Assembly (NCBI GenBank): GCA_025617375.2
Contig: JAMYGW020000009.1
Location: 1,178,001-1,242,000, forward strand
Source: Acarospora socialis
Lineage: Eukaryota; Ascomycota; Lecanoromycetes; Acarosporales; Acarosporaceae
Reading direction: 5' to 3'
Length of the DNA: 64,000 nt
In this document: piece after piece, positions 48,639-60,232 of the stretch
Layout of the letters: each line of letters starts with the position of its first letter
Position numbering within the stretch: the first letter of the stretch is position 1
Notes under the pieces: model-generated
Seen by the model: the letters and a program-made list of their open reading frames with translations, nothing else
Databases searched by the model: none
What the model was told of the DNA's origin: nothing
Translations under genes and position numbers: made by a program

Positions 48639-50021
48639 ATGGCGCAGTCCATGGCCCTGATCAGTGCTCAGATCCGCTTCCTGGTAAGCTCACCTGCCTC
48701 GCTGTGTTCCATCCATTCGATCTTCGCCGTTGTTGTGATGCACGGCCCCGTTGGAGTTGACACACCCTGCTCAGCCGATCTCGGTCTGGTGCATGTGATC
48801 CCTAGGATGCTGCTGCCCTGAACTCTGCTGACCGAAGTGACGGGAGCTTGGTAGGATGCTCGCCTGAGCCTGATCCACATTCCTCTCCATTCGTATTCCT
48901 TCTTCTTACATTCCGTCCTGAAGCTTCTCTTCCCCTTGAACACGGGAGTGGTCACGCCAGCTGCCGCAGGCGAAGGGCCCAACTCTCAGCACACGTCCTG
49001 GGCCAGCCGTCATCAGTTCTTGAACGTCTCCATCACTCCGGTAGAATGCTCGGTCGTTTGTTCCACCGTCCTGGCTCAAGAACTTTTCGTGTCGGCCAAT
49101 GACGAGCAAAATCGAATGTCAAGAGGGACGGGAGACGTATCGATCAGCGCCGAAGACTATGTTGTCGTCCAAGTTGATGGGGAAGGTCTAGACGCCGGCC
49201 AGCGAGTGTTGGAACTGACTACTCCGCTAGCAATGGCGGGCATGTGGGCGGCCTTGCCCTTCTGCCCATCCCTGACTTTACTGACGCATAGTAGCTCTAT
49301 CTTCTTCATCACAACCTACTTCTCTGACTACATCTTGGTACCTTTCAGGGCGAAAGCGCAAGTCATCCAAGTCCTTGAACAACGTGGGTTCAGTTTTGAG
49401 AAGTCCGCCGAGGCTTTCGTGAACCAAGCGGCTCATCATCGCAAGAGCTCGTCCACTTCGTCTTTCGAGGTCCGCCCTCCGTCGACGCCACCTCCCACAT
49501 CTGTCAGTGACCTCCAGAAACGAACCTTCGCTCTTCTCCAACGCCGAAACGCCCTACCGCGAGCCTATAAGGACATCCGCCTGGTACAGTGCGCGGGTCG
49601 GAAAGACATTCCCGGCGGTAGCGCCAACGACGACATCGAACTGCAGCATGGTATTGTCAAGTGCCTCGCCAATAAAGCACGTTTTCTGAGTCTGACGCTG
49701 ACGGACACGGAGCCCCCCTCGCTACTCTTGGAAAGATGTCTGATCTCGGAGTTTGGAGCGGAGGTATTGCTGGGTGGCAAAGAAGAAATCTTAATTCCCA
49801 TCACCCTTGACTTACGTGAGCTGCCGCTGGAAGCGACCGGGATCGTATGTGGTGTTGCGAGCAAACTCGTCGGCGGTACGGCAGTGCAGGTGTTGCAGGC
49901 GGTCGAGATGAGTTATCTGAGCACCGCAAGAGCCGGGACGGTCATGGTCGAAGAACGCGAGCTGGGTAGGGCTATGGGCGCGCTGATGGTCAGAGAGGGG
50001 AATGGCGTCTCTGCTGACTAA
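48639..50021 (+). CDS. CASTOR-like ACT-domain protein
   Basis: Exon 1 (48639-48683) encodes MAQSMALISAQIRFL. A 171-nt intron (GTAAGC...GGTAG) leads to DARLSLIHIPLHSYSFFLHS. Another intron near 49242-49290 joins AMAG to ISSIFFITTYFSDYILVP. The arrangement of strand-rich segments (FLNVSITPVECSVVC...LFV; YVVVQVDGEGLDAGQRVLEL; GISSIFFITTYFSDYILVP) resembles the tandem ACT domains of CASTOR, an animal arginine sensor for TORC1. Text near the C-terminus (ELPLEATGIVCGVASKLVGG) fits the last ACT unit. The fungal family has no established ligand that I know. About 400 residues, with no membrane segment and no enzyme domain, so a sensor or regulator role is an inference. Confidence 0.8.
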
Positions 50022-50482
50022 AAATCCGTCAAGATCACTCCTCGGAGCATGGGGAACGTGTTCTATCGTACGCAACGGATGTCTGCCCCAGCCGCTGAGT
50101 ACATACCGCAATGACCTTTGAGTCGCCTTCACTATCTGTCCGTCGTGATTGCTTCCATGTGTATTCTAGTAGTCACCTGAGGTCAATCTGACCTTGATGA
50201 GTGAAGGTTGTCGGTCATATCACATGTTTACCAATAGACCTCTAGGTGGACAGATGGGCCGATTGCGACGTGCAAGTGTCACTATCGTATGCGCAACACG
50301 GTGCAAGAGCGAATGCTTAGGCTGACCAGGCGGTGTTCTGTTATTACGAGCCTTGATAACGCCGAGTTCTTTGCCGACTTGTTATGAGTATGCGCTGATA
50401 GTGATGTTATCCCATTCCCTCGGTTGGCCACTGGTGGATCGTGCTTTACACCCCTTCGCTCTCTCGGCATGACCTCCTGATG
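50022..50482. other. Convergent spacer
   Basis: About 460 bp between the stop codons of the ACT-domain and MORG1-type genes. No gene or repeat is seen. Confidence 0.5.
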
Positions 50483-51773
50483 TTATGGCAAAGCCCATAC
50501 GCTGACAGTACCTGAACATCGTCAGTATATATTCTTTCCCACGCATGCGCAACTCACAATCGACCCCGGCACTGGCCCATTCCTTCCTGACGTGGTTGAA
50601 GGCGACTGCGCTTGCAACCTTCCCCTCATGAGCTTGGAGTTTCGTGATGACCTTCCCTTCGAGAAGATCCCAAGCGTAGATGCATCCGTCCTCACTCCCG
50701 CTGATGACCGCCGCATCAGCGAGCCCCAAACACGATCGGATGCGGTAATCGGTGTTGGTATGACCCTTGTAGCTTTGTAAGAGGTTGCCGTTGCCCTTGT
50801 CCATCAGGCGAATTGTCGAGTCGAGGGTAGAGACGAGGACGGCGTTGCCGTCGCGAGTTTGCTGCACGGATGTGACTGGGTCTGCCTCGGCGTTAACACG
50901 AACGTCCGTCAGCCCGCTGTGTCGTCGCCCAATCCGCTTCTGACGAAGAAAACACTCACGGCCGAGGACGTCAACGTAGACATGTCCCATCCTGATATCG
51001 TACAGTCTAACCCTCCCATCCACGCTCCCGGTCACGATCTCATGCCCCACTACATGCAAACTGCTGACACTGTCCCTGTTCTCATCGAGGACCTGGATCG
51101 GCTTCGTCGACTGGCTTCTGCAATCCCACAATCGAACTGTAGCGTCGAAGCTTCCTACCAATTGACATCATCAAGATCAACATCAATTACCCCAGGCTAC
51201 GGTCTCCGGCTCGTGTGCGACCCTAGACCCATCACACCCGCGGGCAGCTCACCAGAAACGACGACCGAATCTCCGTCTCCACCGAAGCCGACACAATTGA
51301 CCCTCCCAAAGTGCCCGCTCCACCGCTTTAGCGTGCGCGCTGTGGCCACGTCCCACAGAAACACCTGCTTGTCCCCGCCGACGCTGGCGAAGCGGGCATT
51401 GTCGGAAGTGACGGCGAGGTCGAGGACCTCGTAGCCATGGGCCGAGTACGTCTGAACGAGGCCGTCGGTCGTCGGGGTGACCTTGGAAGGATTGTACAGC
51501 CGGACGGAGCGGTCGGAGGAGCCAGTGAGGATCTGTTCCACAGTCCATCAGCAAATATCCCGACGTCTGAGCAGCGCAACTGTATTGGTGCCTGTGGGCG
51601 TGGGCAGGGGACAACAAACGTATTGGCCGAGGCCGGCGCTGTAGCTGACGCAGTGGACAGGCCCTACCAAAACGATAATCAGCGAACAGATCGGTGCCCG
51701 GGCAAGACTGGGGTACTCAAGACGAACCACCGTGACCAATCAGCCTCGCCGATGGGCGATTTGGGAAGATCAT
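50483..51773 (-). CDS. WD40 protein of the MORG1/WDR83 family
   Basis: A WD40 scaffold; animal WDR83 (MORG1) is linked to MAP-kinase scaffolding and to the spliceosome. At least six small exons: MIFPNRPSARLIGHG/GPVHCVSYSAGLGQY/ILTGSSDRSVRLYNP, then AHGYEVLDLAVTSDNARFAS, GHFGRVNCVGFGGDGDSVV/SGSFDATVRLWDCR, VTGSVDGRVRLYDIR, HPVTSVQQTRDGNAVLV, GSEDGCIYAWDLLEGKV and the last exon CTVSVWALP. Each splice restores a WD blade, although the first donor (GTTCGT) is weak. About 325 residues with seven blades fits the family. Long single-frame readings here run through introns, which is why the uninterrupted frames look broken. Confidence 0.9.
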
Positions 51774-52305
51774 CTAATCATGCCGTGGCTTTGCCTGCGT
51801 AGAATCCCGAAAACATGACACAGAAGTTTTCGCGATAGACAATATCTGTCAAATACTGAAGCCTGCGTCTAATCTATCGTTTGACAAGTTACAAAAGGGG
51901 TTATGGGTGACATCTCTCCAAAGCGGCTTGCGCGGAAATGCTCCTAGACGTTGATCCTCACCGCCCTTTGTTCGTCGCTATGCAGCTACAAGATCTCGTG
52001 CACTGTTCCAGAGAAGGTTGCGATCGAGCCGTCAAGGTCCGCACATCCTCGGGCACGAACATGAGTGGCTAATCATGTTAGAAGAGCTAACCATACATAC
52101 GGCTCTGGCAAAGCTCCCAGATACTGGGCCCCGCCGTTCAGATACCATACGGGCGTTGTTTCAACAATGATAAAGCCTTTTATAGAACAAATTGAAGGGG
52201 TTTAACTAAGTCAAGGACCGGAGACACGACCGTAAAACAATTTCCCCTTCGCTCCGCAAGCAATGGTTGTCGCTCAGACTCTCCAGCAAAAACGCCTGTA
52301 GAAAA
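51774..52305. other. Spacer between MORG1-type and septin genes
   Basis: About 530 bp; both neighbours are on the minus strand. It should carry the promoter of the WD40 gene and the 3' UTR of the septin gene. Nothing else is seen. Confidence 0.5.
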
Positions 52306-53792
52306 TCAACGACGACCGTGGCTACGCACGCCAGTGCCCTGCATTTGCTCAAGTTCGCTCTCCAGATTTTTGATGCTGTTGGAAGTGGTCAGTCGAAGGT
52401 CCAACCACTGAAGGAGCACGTGAAGGACTTACGCCGCGTGAGTGCTCTCCAGATCCTTGTTCAATCGATCTCTCTCCGAGATCAGCTTTTGCTCCCATTG
52501 CCTGAACCTATGCTCCTCGACCTTGACCTGCTCCGTAAACCTTTTTCGTAGATTCTCTTCTTCCTCCTTGAATTTGGGATTGTCCAGCTTTCTGGGCCTT
52601 GCCTCGCCAAACTTCCTCGTCTCCATTTGTTGGGCGCGGTAGGCTTCGTAGTGCATCTCCTCCGTTGTATGGATCAAGTCGAGCATGTGCGTACGGATGA
52701 GGATAGAGCGGAGTTTCTTAAAGTCGCAGTGGTCTTCATTCTCCACCTCGGCGACACCCCACTGGTACTGCCGACCTTTCACGATGCGACCGTCGGGGGC
52801 TTTTACATCCTTCTCCGACCCGATGACAGCGAATGGCATGGCGGCCATCAGGCTGCGGGCGTGCAGAGCCGCTTTTTCGTCGTCTTCCTCAACGGGCGGC
52901 TGGTAAATCTTGATTCCCTGTGCTTCTACTACGGCTCGAATCTGGATAGGCGTCAGTCAGGCCTTTTGTTGACTGGAGATGTGTCTGGAACCCACCCTGT
53001 GTTTGAATCGCGCCAGATCGGCCGGGCTCAACGTATCCGCCTTGGCAACTACAGGTATGAGGTTGACTCTCGAGCTAAGTCGCTTCATCACCTCAATGTC
53101 GAGCGGTTTCAGAGTATGTCCGGTAGGTCGGATAAAATACAAACAAGCATGCACACGTAAATCGATCTTGTCGACACGTCGTGGCTGCTGCTCCTGAAGC
53201 ATATATGACTCGTGCTGATCGTCGAGAAATTCGATGATGGGCATCCATGAGTCGCGATTGTTGACATAGTCGCCGAAACCAGGGGTATCGATGACAGTGA
53301 GACGAACTCGCGAACGGTCAGCGGTGCGTTCAGATAATTACGTTCAAAATTCACCTTTGAAAAACTTCTCCTCGAGCTCCGCTTTAGTAATCTCAATCTC
53401 GACAGTTTTATCTACCTGCTTCGCGTGCCTGCGCTTGTGATCGGCGTAGTTCTTGATAGTAGTGGAGAAAAGAGTATTGATGAAGGTCGTCTTTCCTAGA
53501 CCCGATTCGCCAGCAACCTAAAACCCAGAGTTACTCCATCGCATTCGAGTAAATCATACAGTTTCTTCCCTACCATGATAGTAAAGGCAGCCCCTCTCTT
53601 CGCAACGATCTTGTGCCTACGCCCATTATCAGCGCCCATTTGTGGTATTCACTGCATCTTTCGCGTGGTACCGTTGATTGGGAAGCTAGTTGATATCAGT
53701 CAAAAAGGCCTATGGGTGATGTGGTGCGCGTCTCAGGGGCTTACATTAGCAATCCCAATGGGCGACGGTGACTCTGGAGTTCCTGGAACCAT
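52306..53792 (-). CDS. aspB: Septin AspB (Cdc3 group)
   Basis: GTP-binding septin that builds heteropolymers at septa, hyphal tips and branch points. The P-loop is GESGLGKTTF, the G3 motif DTPGFGD and the G4 motif AKAD. Septin text includes SWMPIIEFLDDQHESYMLQE and MKRLSSRVNLIPVVAKADTL. The C-terminal coiled coil (RPRKLDNPKFKEEEENLRKR, then FTEQVKVEEHRFRQWEQKL) closely matches AspB/Cdc3. Small first exons give MVPGTPESPSPIGIAN/LPNQR/HKIVAKRGAAFTIM. The last exon adds IKNLESELEQMQGTG. ATG 53792 is the first in-frame Met; the frame stays open upstream for about 50 codons without a Met, so a further 5' exon may exist, since relatives have a longer N-terminus. Confidence 0.95.
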
Positions 53793-54126
53793 TGTCGAGG
53801 TAGTTGCGTGCTCAAAGCTGGAAGCGATGTTCCAGTGATCGTGCAGTGCTTGTAGATAGTCTGTACGTTGTATGTCGAATACGTTACTTGGATTCGTGGA
53901 CTGGTTACAGCGCTGCCACAGGATGTTTGTGATTGAAAAACACGCACGGGGAGGAAGATGACCCTCTCGGTAAGATCAATAAGGGGTTCAACAACTTGTA
54001 ACAGCGTGAGGCGATCGAATAGAGCTAGCGGGCTTTAGGCGTAAAGTTCTTCCATACCGGCGGATTCAGGGTCGGAGGCATCGCACTTTTTCCGGCATTC
54101 TCTAATGCGCCGGCAAATATCTGACG
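53793..54126. promoter_or_regulatory. Divergent promoter of aspB and pwp2
   Basis: A 334-bp spacer, one of the shortest head-to-head promoters here. No distinct site is recognised. Confidence 0.5.
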
Positions 54127-57065
54127 ATGAAAACTGAATTCAAGGTCAGTAGTTCAGGCGTAATACTCTCATTGAGTCTCTACTCAACTCACTGATTAGT
54201 TCTCTAATCTACTAGGAACTGTCTATCGCAAAGGGAATCTTCTTTTCACCCCTGACGGAACTTGCCTACTGTCACCAGTGGGCAACCGGGTGACGGTTTT
54301 CGACTTAGTCAAGTGAGGTTGCTCAACGCCGAGCTGGGAAGTGTATTGACAACGTGTGCAGCGACAAGTCCTACACTTTGCCATTTGCCCACCGTAAGAA
54401 CATATCTCGCATCGCCCTCTCACCTTCAGGAAACCTCCTCCTTTCCATTGATGACGATGGTCGAGCGGTCCTTTCAAGCTACCCAAGACGACTCGCGATT
54501 CATCATTTCTCATTCAGGACTGCTGTGTCTGCTCTGGCATTCTCCCCATCAGGCCGACACTTTGCGGTAGGAATCGGCCGGGATGTCGAGATTTGGCATA
54601 CACCATCAACACCTGGAACGACGACAGATGGGCTTCTCGAATTCGCGCCCTTCGTACGACATCGGGTACTCACCGGCCACTTTGATGTCGTGAGAAGCAT
54701 TGAGTGGTCCAGTGATTCCAGATTCCTCCTCTCCGGTTCCAAAGATCTGACGGCCAGGATATGGAGCCTAGATCCTGAAGAAGGGTTTGTGCCCACAGCG
54801 TTGGGTGGTCACCGGGATGCAGTGATTGAAGCTTGGTTCACTGTAGATCAGGAAACGGTTGGTTGCTTGGCATTGTTTTGATATCAGGAAAGTTGCTTAT
54901 TCGAGAACAGATCTATACTCTAAGTCAGGACGGTGCTTTGTTCCAGCGAGCATGCGTGGCCGAATCCAGAGTTGATGAAATAGGTCGTGCTTTCAAAAGT
55001 GAGGCGGAGCCAGATACGCAGTGGAGGATAACAAAGCGGCATTACTTCTTGCAAAACAATGCAAAAGTCAACTGCGCTGCGTTTCACAGCGGCTCAGATC
55101 TACTCGTGACAGGTTTCTCGAACGGCGTCTTCGGCATATATGATCTGCCCGAGTGCAGCTTGGTCCAGACTCTGAGGTGTGTGCTGTGCCAATGCACGGT
55201 TTGTGTCGTTGCTCACGGCGTGTAGCATTTCTCAGAGTAACATCGACTTCGTCTCCATCAACAGGACTGGGGAATGGCTAGCTTTCGGCGCCGCCAAACT
55301 AGGGCAACTGCTTGTGTGGGAGTGGCAATCCGAGTCGTATATACTTAAACAGCAAGGCCATCATGACTCAATAAACTCTTTGGCGTATGCTCCAGATAGC
55401 CAGCGTATCATCACTACTGCGGACGATGGCAAACTCAAGGTCTGGGACACCAACTCTGGCTTCTGTATTGTTACTTTCACGGAACACACGGGTGGTGTTA
55501 CAGCGTGCCAATTTGCGAAGAAGGGCAATGTCTTGTTCAGCGCCAGTTTGGACGGTTCAATAAGAGCTTGGGATCTCACACGCTACCGCAATTTCAAAAC
55601 CTTCACCGCCCCCACACGGCTATCTTTCACATCACTAGCAGCAGACCCTAGCGGAGAAGTAATTTGCGCGGGGTCGTTGGATACCTTCGACATTCACGTG
55701 TGGTCTGTTCAGACCGGACAGCTTCTCGATCAGCTGGCGGGACATGAAGGTCCAGTTTCATGTTTAGCCTTTGCTCCGAACGGTGGTGCTCTAGTCAGTG
55801 GAAGCTGGGATCACACCGTTCGCATATGGAGCATCTTCACACGCACTCAAACAAGCGAGCCCTTGCAGTTACAAGCGGACGTTTTGTGCGTTGCGTACCG
55901 GCCAGACTCCAACCAGATAGCGGTCTCCACCCTTGATGGCCAGTTAGCATTTTGGTCGGTTTCCGAGGTAAGCCAAGAGAATGCTGTTAACGGTCGTCCT
56001 GACGCTTCGGGAGGCCGTAAGCTCACGGACCGACGAACTGCTGCCAACGCCTCGGGAAACAAGAGCTTCACGACCGTGACATATAGTACCGACGGTACAT
56101 GTGTCCTCGCAGGTGGTAATACTAAGTACATTTGTCTCTACGATGTTCAGTCATGCACCCTCATCAAGAAGTTTACTGTGTCGGTCAACCTCTCCTTGGA
56201 CGGCACCCAAGAGTTTCTTAACAGCCGCAATCTTACCGAAGCCGGGCCGGCAGCGTTCTTGAACGATGGAGGCGATGCTTCGGACGTCGATGATAGAGTG
56301 GACCGTACATTGCCTGGCACGACTAGGGGCGCCACTTCTTATTTGAATGGTAAATCCGAGATTCGGGTACCCGCTGTGGCTTTCTCCCCTACTGGCCACG
56401 CTTTCTGTGCGGCAACCACTGAAGGTCTTCTCATTTACTCGTTGGACAACGTATTGCAGTTTGATCCGTTTGATCTCGATATCATGGTCACGCCGTCGAC
56501 TACTCTACAAACGCTTGCGGAATACGACTATGTGAAGGCAATAGTCATGGCCTTCCGCCTCAACGAGAGGCCTATCATTCGTAAAGTATATGAGGGCATA
56601 CCTGTTGCTGATATCGCGCTCGTAGTCACACATTTGCCGACTCTTTATATTGCAAGGTTAATCAGGTTTGTGGCTCACGCTACGGAAGAAACTCCGCATC
56701 TGGAATTCAACCTCCTGTGGATTAAAGCAATATTGAGTATTCACGGTGGATGCCTGAGAGACAATGCTGGTGGGCTTGGTGCCGAGCTCAGACTTCTACA
56801 TCGAGCCATTGGTAAAATACAAGCAGAGCTTGCAACGATGTAAGATCCACATGCAGTGATCTACCACCGTGAACATACTAACATATCAGCCAGGGCCGAC
56901 GAGAATATCTATACCCTCGACTACGTGATATCACAGCCACCGTTGCAGTCAAAAAGTGGTGGAATGGTCAGAGTCATGTCTGAGCACATCCATGACAGCA
57001 ACAGTCTCGACGGCGATGCTTTGGACGATGATTGGCTAGGCTTTGGCGATACTGAACCAAGTTAG
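54127..57065 (+). CDS. pwp2: Periodic tryptophan protein 2 (Pwp2/Utp1), U3 snoRNP subunit
   Basis: Nucleolar WD40 protein of the small-subunit processome, needed for 18S rRNA maturation. Exon 1 encodes MKTEFK and joins FSNLLGTVYRKGNLLF, the family N-terminus. Two WD40 propellers follow, with for example SGSKDLTARIWSLD, GHHDSINSLAYAPDS, GHEGPVSCLAF...GSWDHTVRIWSIF and LGQLLVWEWQSESYILKQQG, a highly conserved Pwp2 stretch. The C-terminal Utp12-like helical domain includes YDYVKAIVMAFRLNERPIIR, then YEGIPVADIALVVTHLPTLY and IHGGCLRDN. A last exon gives ENIYTLDYVISQPPLQSK and an acidic end. About 900 residues with some six exons fits the family. Confidence 0.96.
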
Positions 57066-57785
57066 TTGGGGGCACCAACAATGCTACGGAATGGCAGCGT
57101 AGGTATGATGGGATTATGGTACATCGAATATGGAGATCTTGTACCGTTATGCTTCGTGGCATACCCGTGACGGATACCTGTGTTACTGCCTCTGGCTCGG
57201 AGCTGAGTTAATCCTATGAAATATCTCGCGTTAAAGCATCACATCAGAGTCGTCGCCAAACACACGACAGTATCATTTTGCCCGAGTATCTATATCCGAT
57301 GAAAATACTCTATGCCCTTCGTATGCCGTTGTTTGTAATAGTGGCGGTGAAGACGCAGGAGTTCCAGGCCTCCAGAGTGTAGGCCTGAAGCACCACAAAC
57401 TCTGTCTACAAAAGGCTAGTAAAATACGGAGCTCGTTGTTGCTCAAGCATATCAGACCTATTATTTATTAGACTTGTCCATGGGTGTCTCATCCCGACTC
57501 ACGTGAAGCAAGCCCAAGTAACATCTCAGGATGTGAGTATTTACATTCCATAGTCATTATCTTGATCAAATAACTCTGAGTTGGATGTCCTCTTGCAGGG
57601 CCTCGGGCGAAGTCTAGGTAGTTAGTGACCACTACGGGGTACGGCGACCACGATGAGCTATGACCGAATTCACCACATCAAACCGAGTTACTTACGAGTC
57701 TAACTGATTTATCGCCATGTCCTGAATTCCATAAGGTAACCTCTATGAGCTTTCACTTTTCCGCCGCGACCACGCCCAATACACT
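57066..57785. other. Spacer between pwp2 and the SNW gene
   Basis: About 720 bp between two plus-strand genes. No supported gene. A 16-bp direct echo (GGCCTCCAGAGTGTAG and AGGCCTGAAG near 57369-57388) is too weak to call a repeat. Confidence 0.5.
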
Positions 57786-59628
57786 ATGACTTCTTTAACA
57801 ACATCTTTGTCACGGGCGCTACCAAAACCAAAATCTACTGGAGAGTTTGAAGAGCTACCTATTCATACCCAGTCTAAAGGTCCACGACTCCTAGGAGCCA
57901 ACACTCTCGGTGAAACGCAGATACTCATAAAGGTAGTACTTCAACCTCGCAGCTCTTGTGTAAGACACTGATCTAGCGCAGAGACCTGGTCCTCCGCCGT
58001 ATGGTAGACGAAATGGGTGGCGGCCTCGAACAGCGGAAGACTACGGTGATGGGGGAGCATTTCCGGAAATTCCGGTCGCTCAGTACCCGCTTGATATGGG
58101 TCGCAAATCTACCACATCGTCGAATGCACTGGCCGTTCAAGTTGATGCGGGGGGAAAGGTGAAGTATGATGCTATTGCTCGTCAAGGACACAACGACAAG
58201 CGCATCGTCCACGCTTCGTTCAAAGATCTAATCCCACTTCGTCAACGAGCAGACGGCGGAGAGATCTCGTTGGATCGACCGTCGGAGGAAGAAGTAGCCG
58301 CGCAGACGGAAAAAACGAAGATCGCCCTTGCAGCCTTGGTGACGGGTGCTGTAGCAGCACAGAAACCGAAAAATGTCAAAGGAACAAGTAGAAAAGACCC
58401 AACCTATGTCCGGTACACGCCAGCAAATCAAATGGGAGACACGAGGCGCAAGAATGACCGCATAATGAAGATCGTTGAGCGGCAGCAAGATCCCATGGAA
58501 CCACCGAAATTCAAGCACAAAAAGATTCCTCGCGGACCCTCTTCGCCACCACCACCTGTCATGCATTCCCCACCACGAAAGCTAACTGCCGAGGACCAAG
58601 AAGCGTGGAAAATTCCGCCTCCAATCTCGAATTGGAAGAACCCGAAGGGATACACTGTACCGCTGGACAAGCGGTTGGCAGCGGACGGGCGGGGCCTTCA
58701 AGACGTTACTATCAATGATAAGTTCGCACAGTTCGCCGAAGCACTTTTCACGGCGGACAGACACGCGCGCGAGGATGTCAAGCAACGAGCCCTGATGCAA
58801 CAGAAGGTTGCTGAGAAGGAGAAGGCCCAAAAGGAGAATCATCTCCGAATGCTGGCGCAAAAGGCTCGAGATGAGCGATCTGGCTCTGCGCGACACCCAC
58901 CTCGGTCGACTCGCTCATTCAACGGTAGTGGAAGCCCCTCATCTTCCTCTCAGCCTGATAGCGATGATGACGAAGCTACTCGAGAGCGGGAGCAAATGCG
59001 GCGAGAGCGGCGCCAGGAAGCTGAGCGTCAGCTCCGACAATCACGGATGGGTACAGAAAGACGAATACAGATGATGGCGCGCACTCAGAATCGTGACATT
59101 TCGGAGAAGGTAGCATTAGGCCTTGCCAAGCCTACGCAGTCCTCGGAATCCATGTTGGATTCCCGGTTGTTCAATCAGACTAGCGGCTTCGATACCGGTT
59201 TCAACGAAGATCAGGCATATGACAAGCCCCTATTCGCAGCGCAGGATGCAATCAGTAGTATATATAGGCCACGAGCAAATTTAGACGACGACATGGACGA
59301 GGAGGGTGTGGGTGCTGAATTCGATAAGATACAGAAAAGCGCCCGTTTCGAGGTGTTGGGGCGGGCAAAAGAGGGGTTTAAGGGCTCCGGCGATGTCGAA
59401 GTATAGATGCCCCTTTTTTTCATTCGTCCATGCTACATACTAATTGTGTTTATGCCACAGGCCCGAGACGGACCGGTGCAGTTTGAAAAAGACGACGCAG
59501 ATCCCTTCAATATTGATGAAATGATTTCGAAGGCTACAGGAGGTCAAGCAGGGAGGAAGAGATATGGAATGGAAGAAGCCAGCAACAGGAGTCCAAAACG
59601 GATAAGGACGGATCCAAATGAGGGATGA
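57786..59628 (+). CDS. prp45: SNW/SKIP domain splicing factor (Prp45/SnwA)
   Basis: Spliceosome component that bridges the NineTeen complex and Prp22; human SKIP is also a transcription coregulator. Three exons: ending LGETQILIK, then RPGPPPYGRRNGWRPRTAED to GSGDVE, then ARDGPVQFEKDDADPFNIDE. The SNW domain carries KDLIPLRQRADGG, the DPTYVRYTPANQ stretch, KHKKIPRGPSSPPPPVMHSP, the signature IPPPISNWKNPKGYTVPLDK and GRGLQDVTINDKFAQFAEAL. A charged region follows (EREQMRRERRQEAERQLRQS), then the family end ATGGQAGRKRYG. About 575 residues. It has the expected RNA-processing role and nuclear location. Confidence 0.97.
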
Positions 59629-60232
59629 TGAAGGTGTTTTCATAAACACATAAAAATCGGGAAGAATCACATATGGTTCTTTTCAAAGATATTCCTAGTA
59701 TGAATCATCCCGGTTCTTGTGATTTCTCTGAGGTGCTGTAAGAACAATTGTTCGAGATAGGTTGAACTGCTGTCAGAACCGCCTCTCTAGTCCTTTTATC
59801 TTACAACTATATGAGATCCGTTCTTGATCACATCTACGTAATCATTCTCAGCAGTGTTTTCGCTTCAATCTCATCACCATCCTCAGCATCGTCCCCAAAG
59901 CTCCAATTTCCCTTCAGATAGTGAGGATGGCCTTTCAGGCTTGTGTTTCTGACCTTAGTTGGCGTAGTGTGGGGAGATGATGTAATTGCATCGAGGAGTA
60001 CTCTATATATGCATAAGATAAGATATAGTACCTATCTTACCTACCTAGGGTAGAGAAGTAAAGACCACTACAGCGACCACAATGACATATGACAACACAC
60101 TATGGCAGTCCATATCCTGCAAAGGACAACAAACTCAACTTCAGATTTCACAAAAACAAACAATATGCGCATTTTCAGCAGGTCTAAACTCCAACACCTT
60201 CGTAGCTTGAACATGACATCAATGCTCCTCCT
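59629..60232. other. Convergent spacer
   Basis: About 600 bp between the SNW and esterase stop codons. It contains TACCTACCTAGG near 60039-60050, a variant of the palindrome. No gene is seen. Confidence 0.5.
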
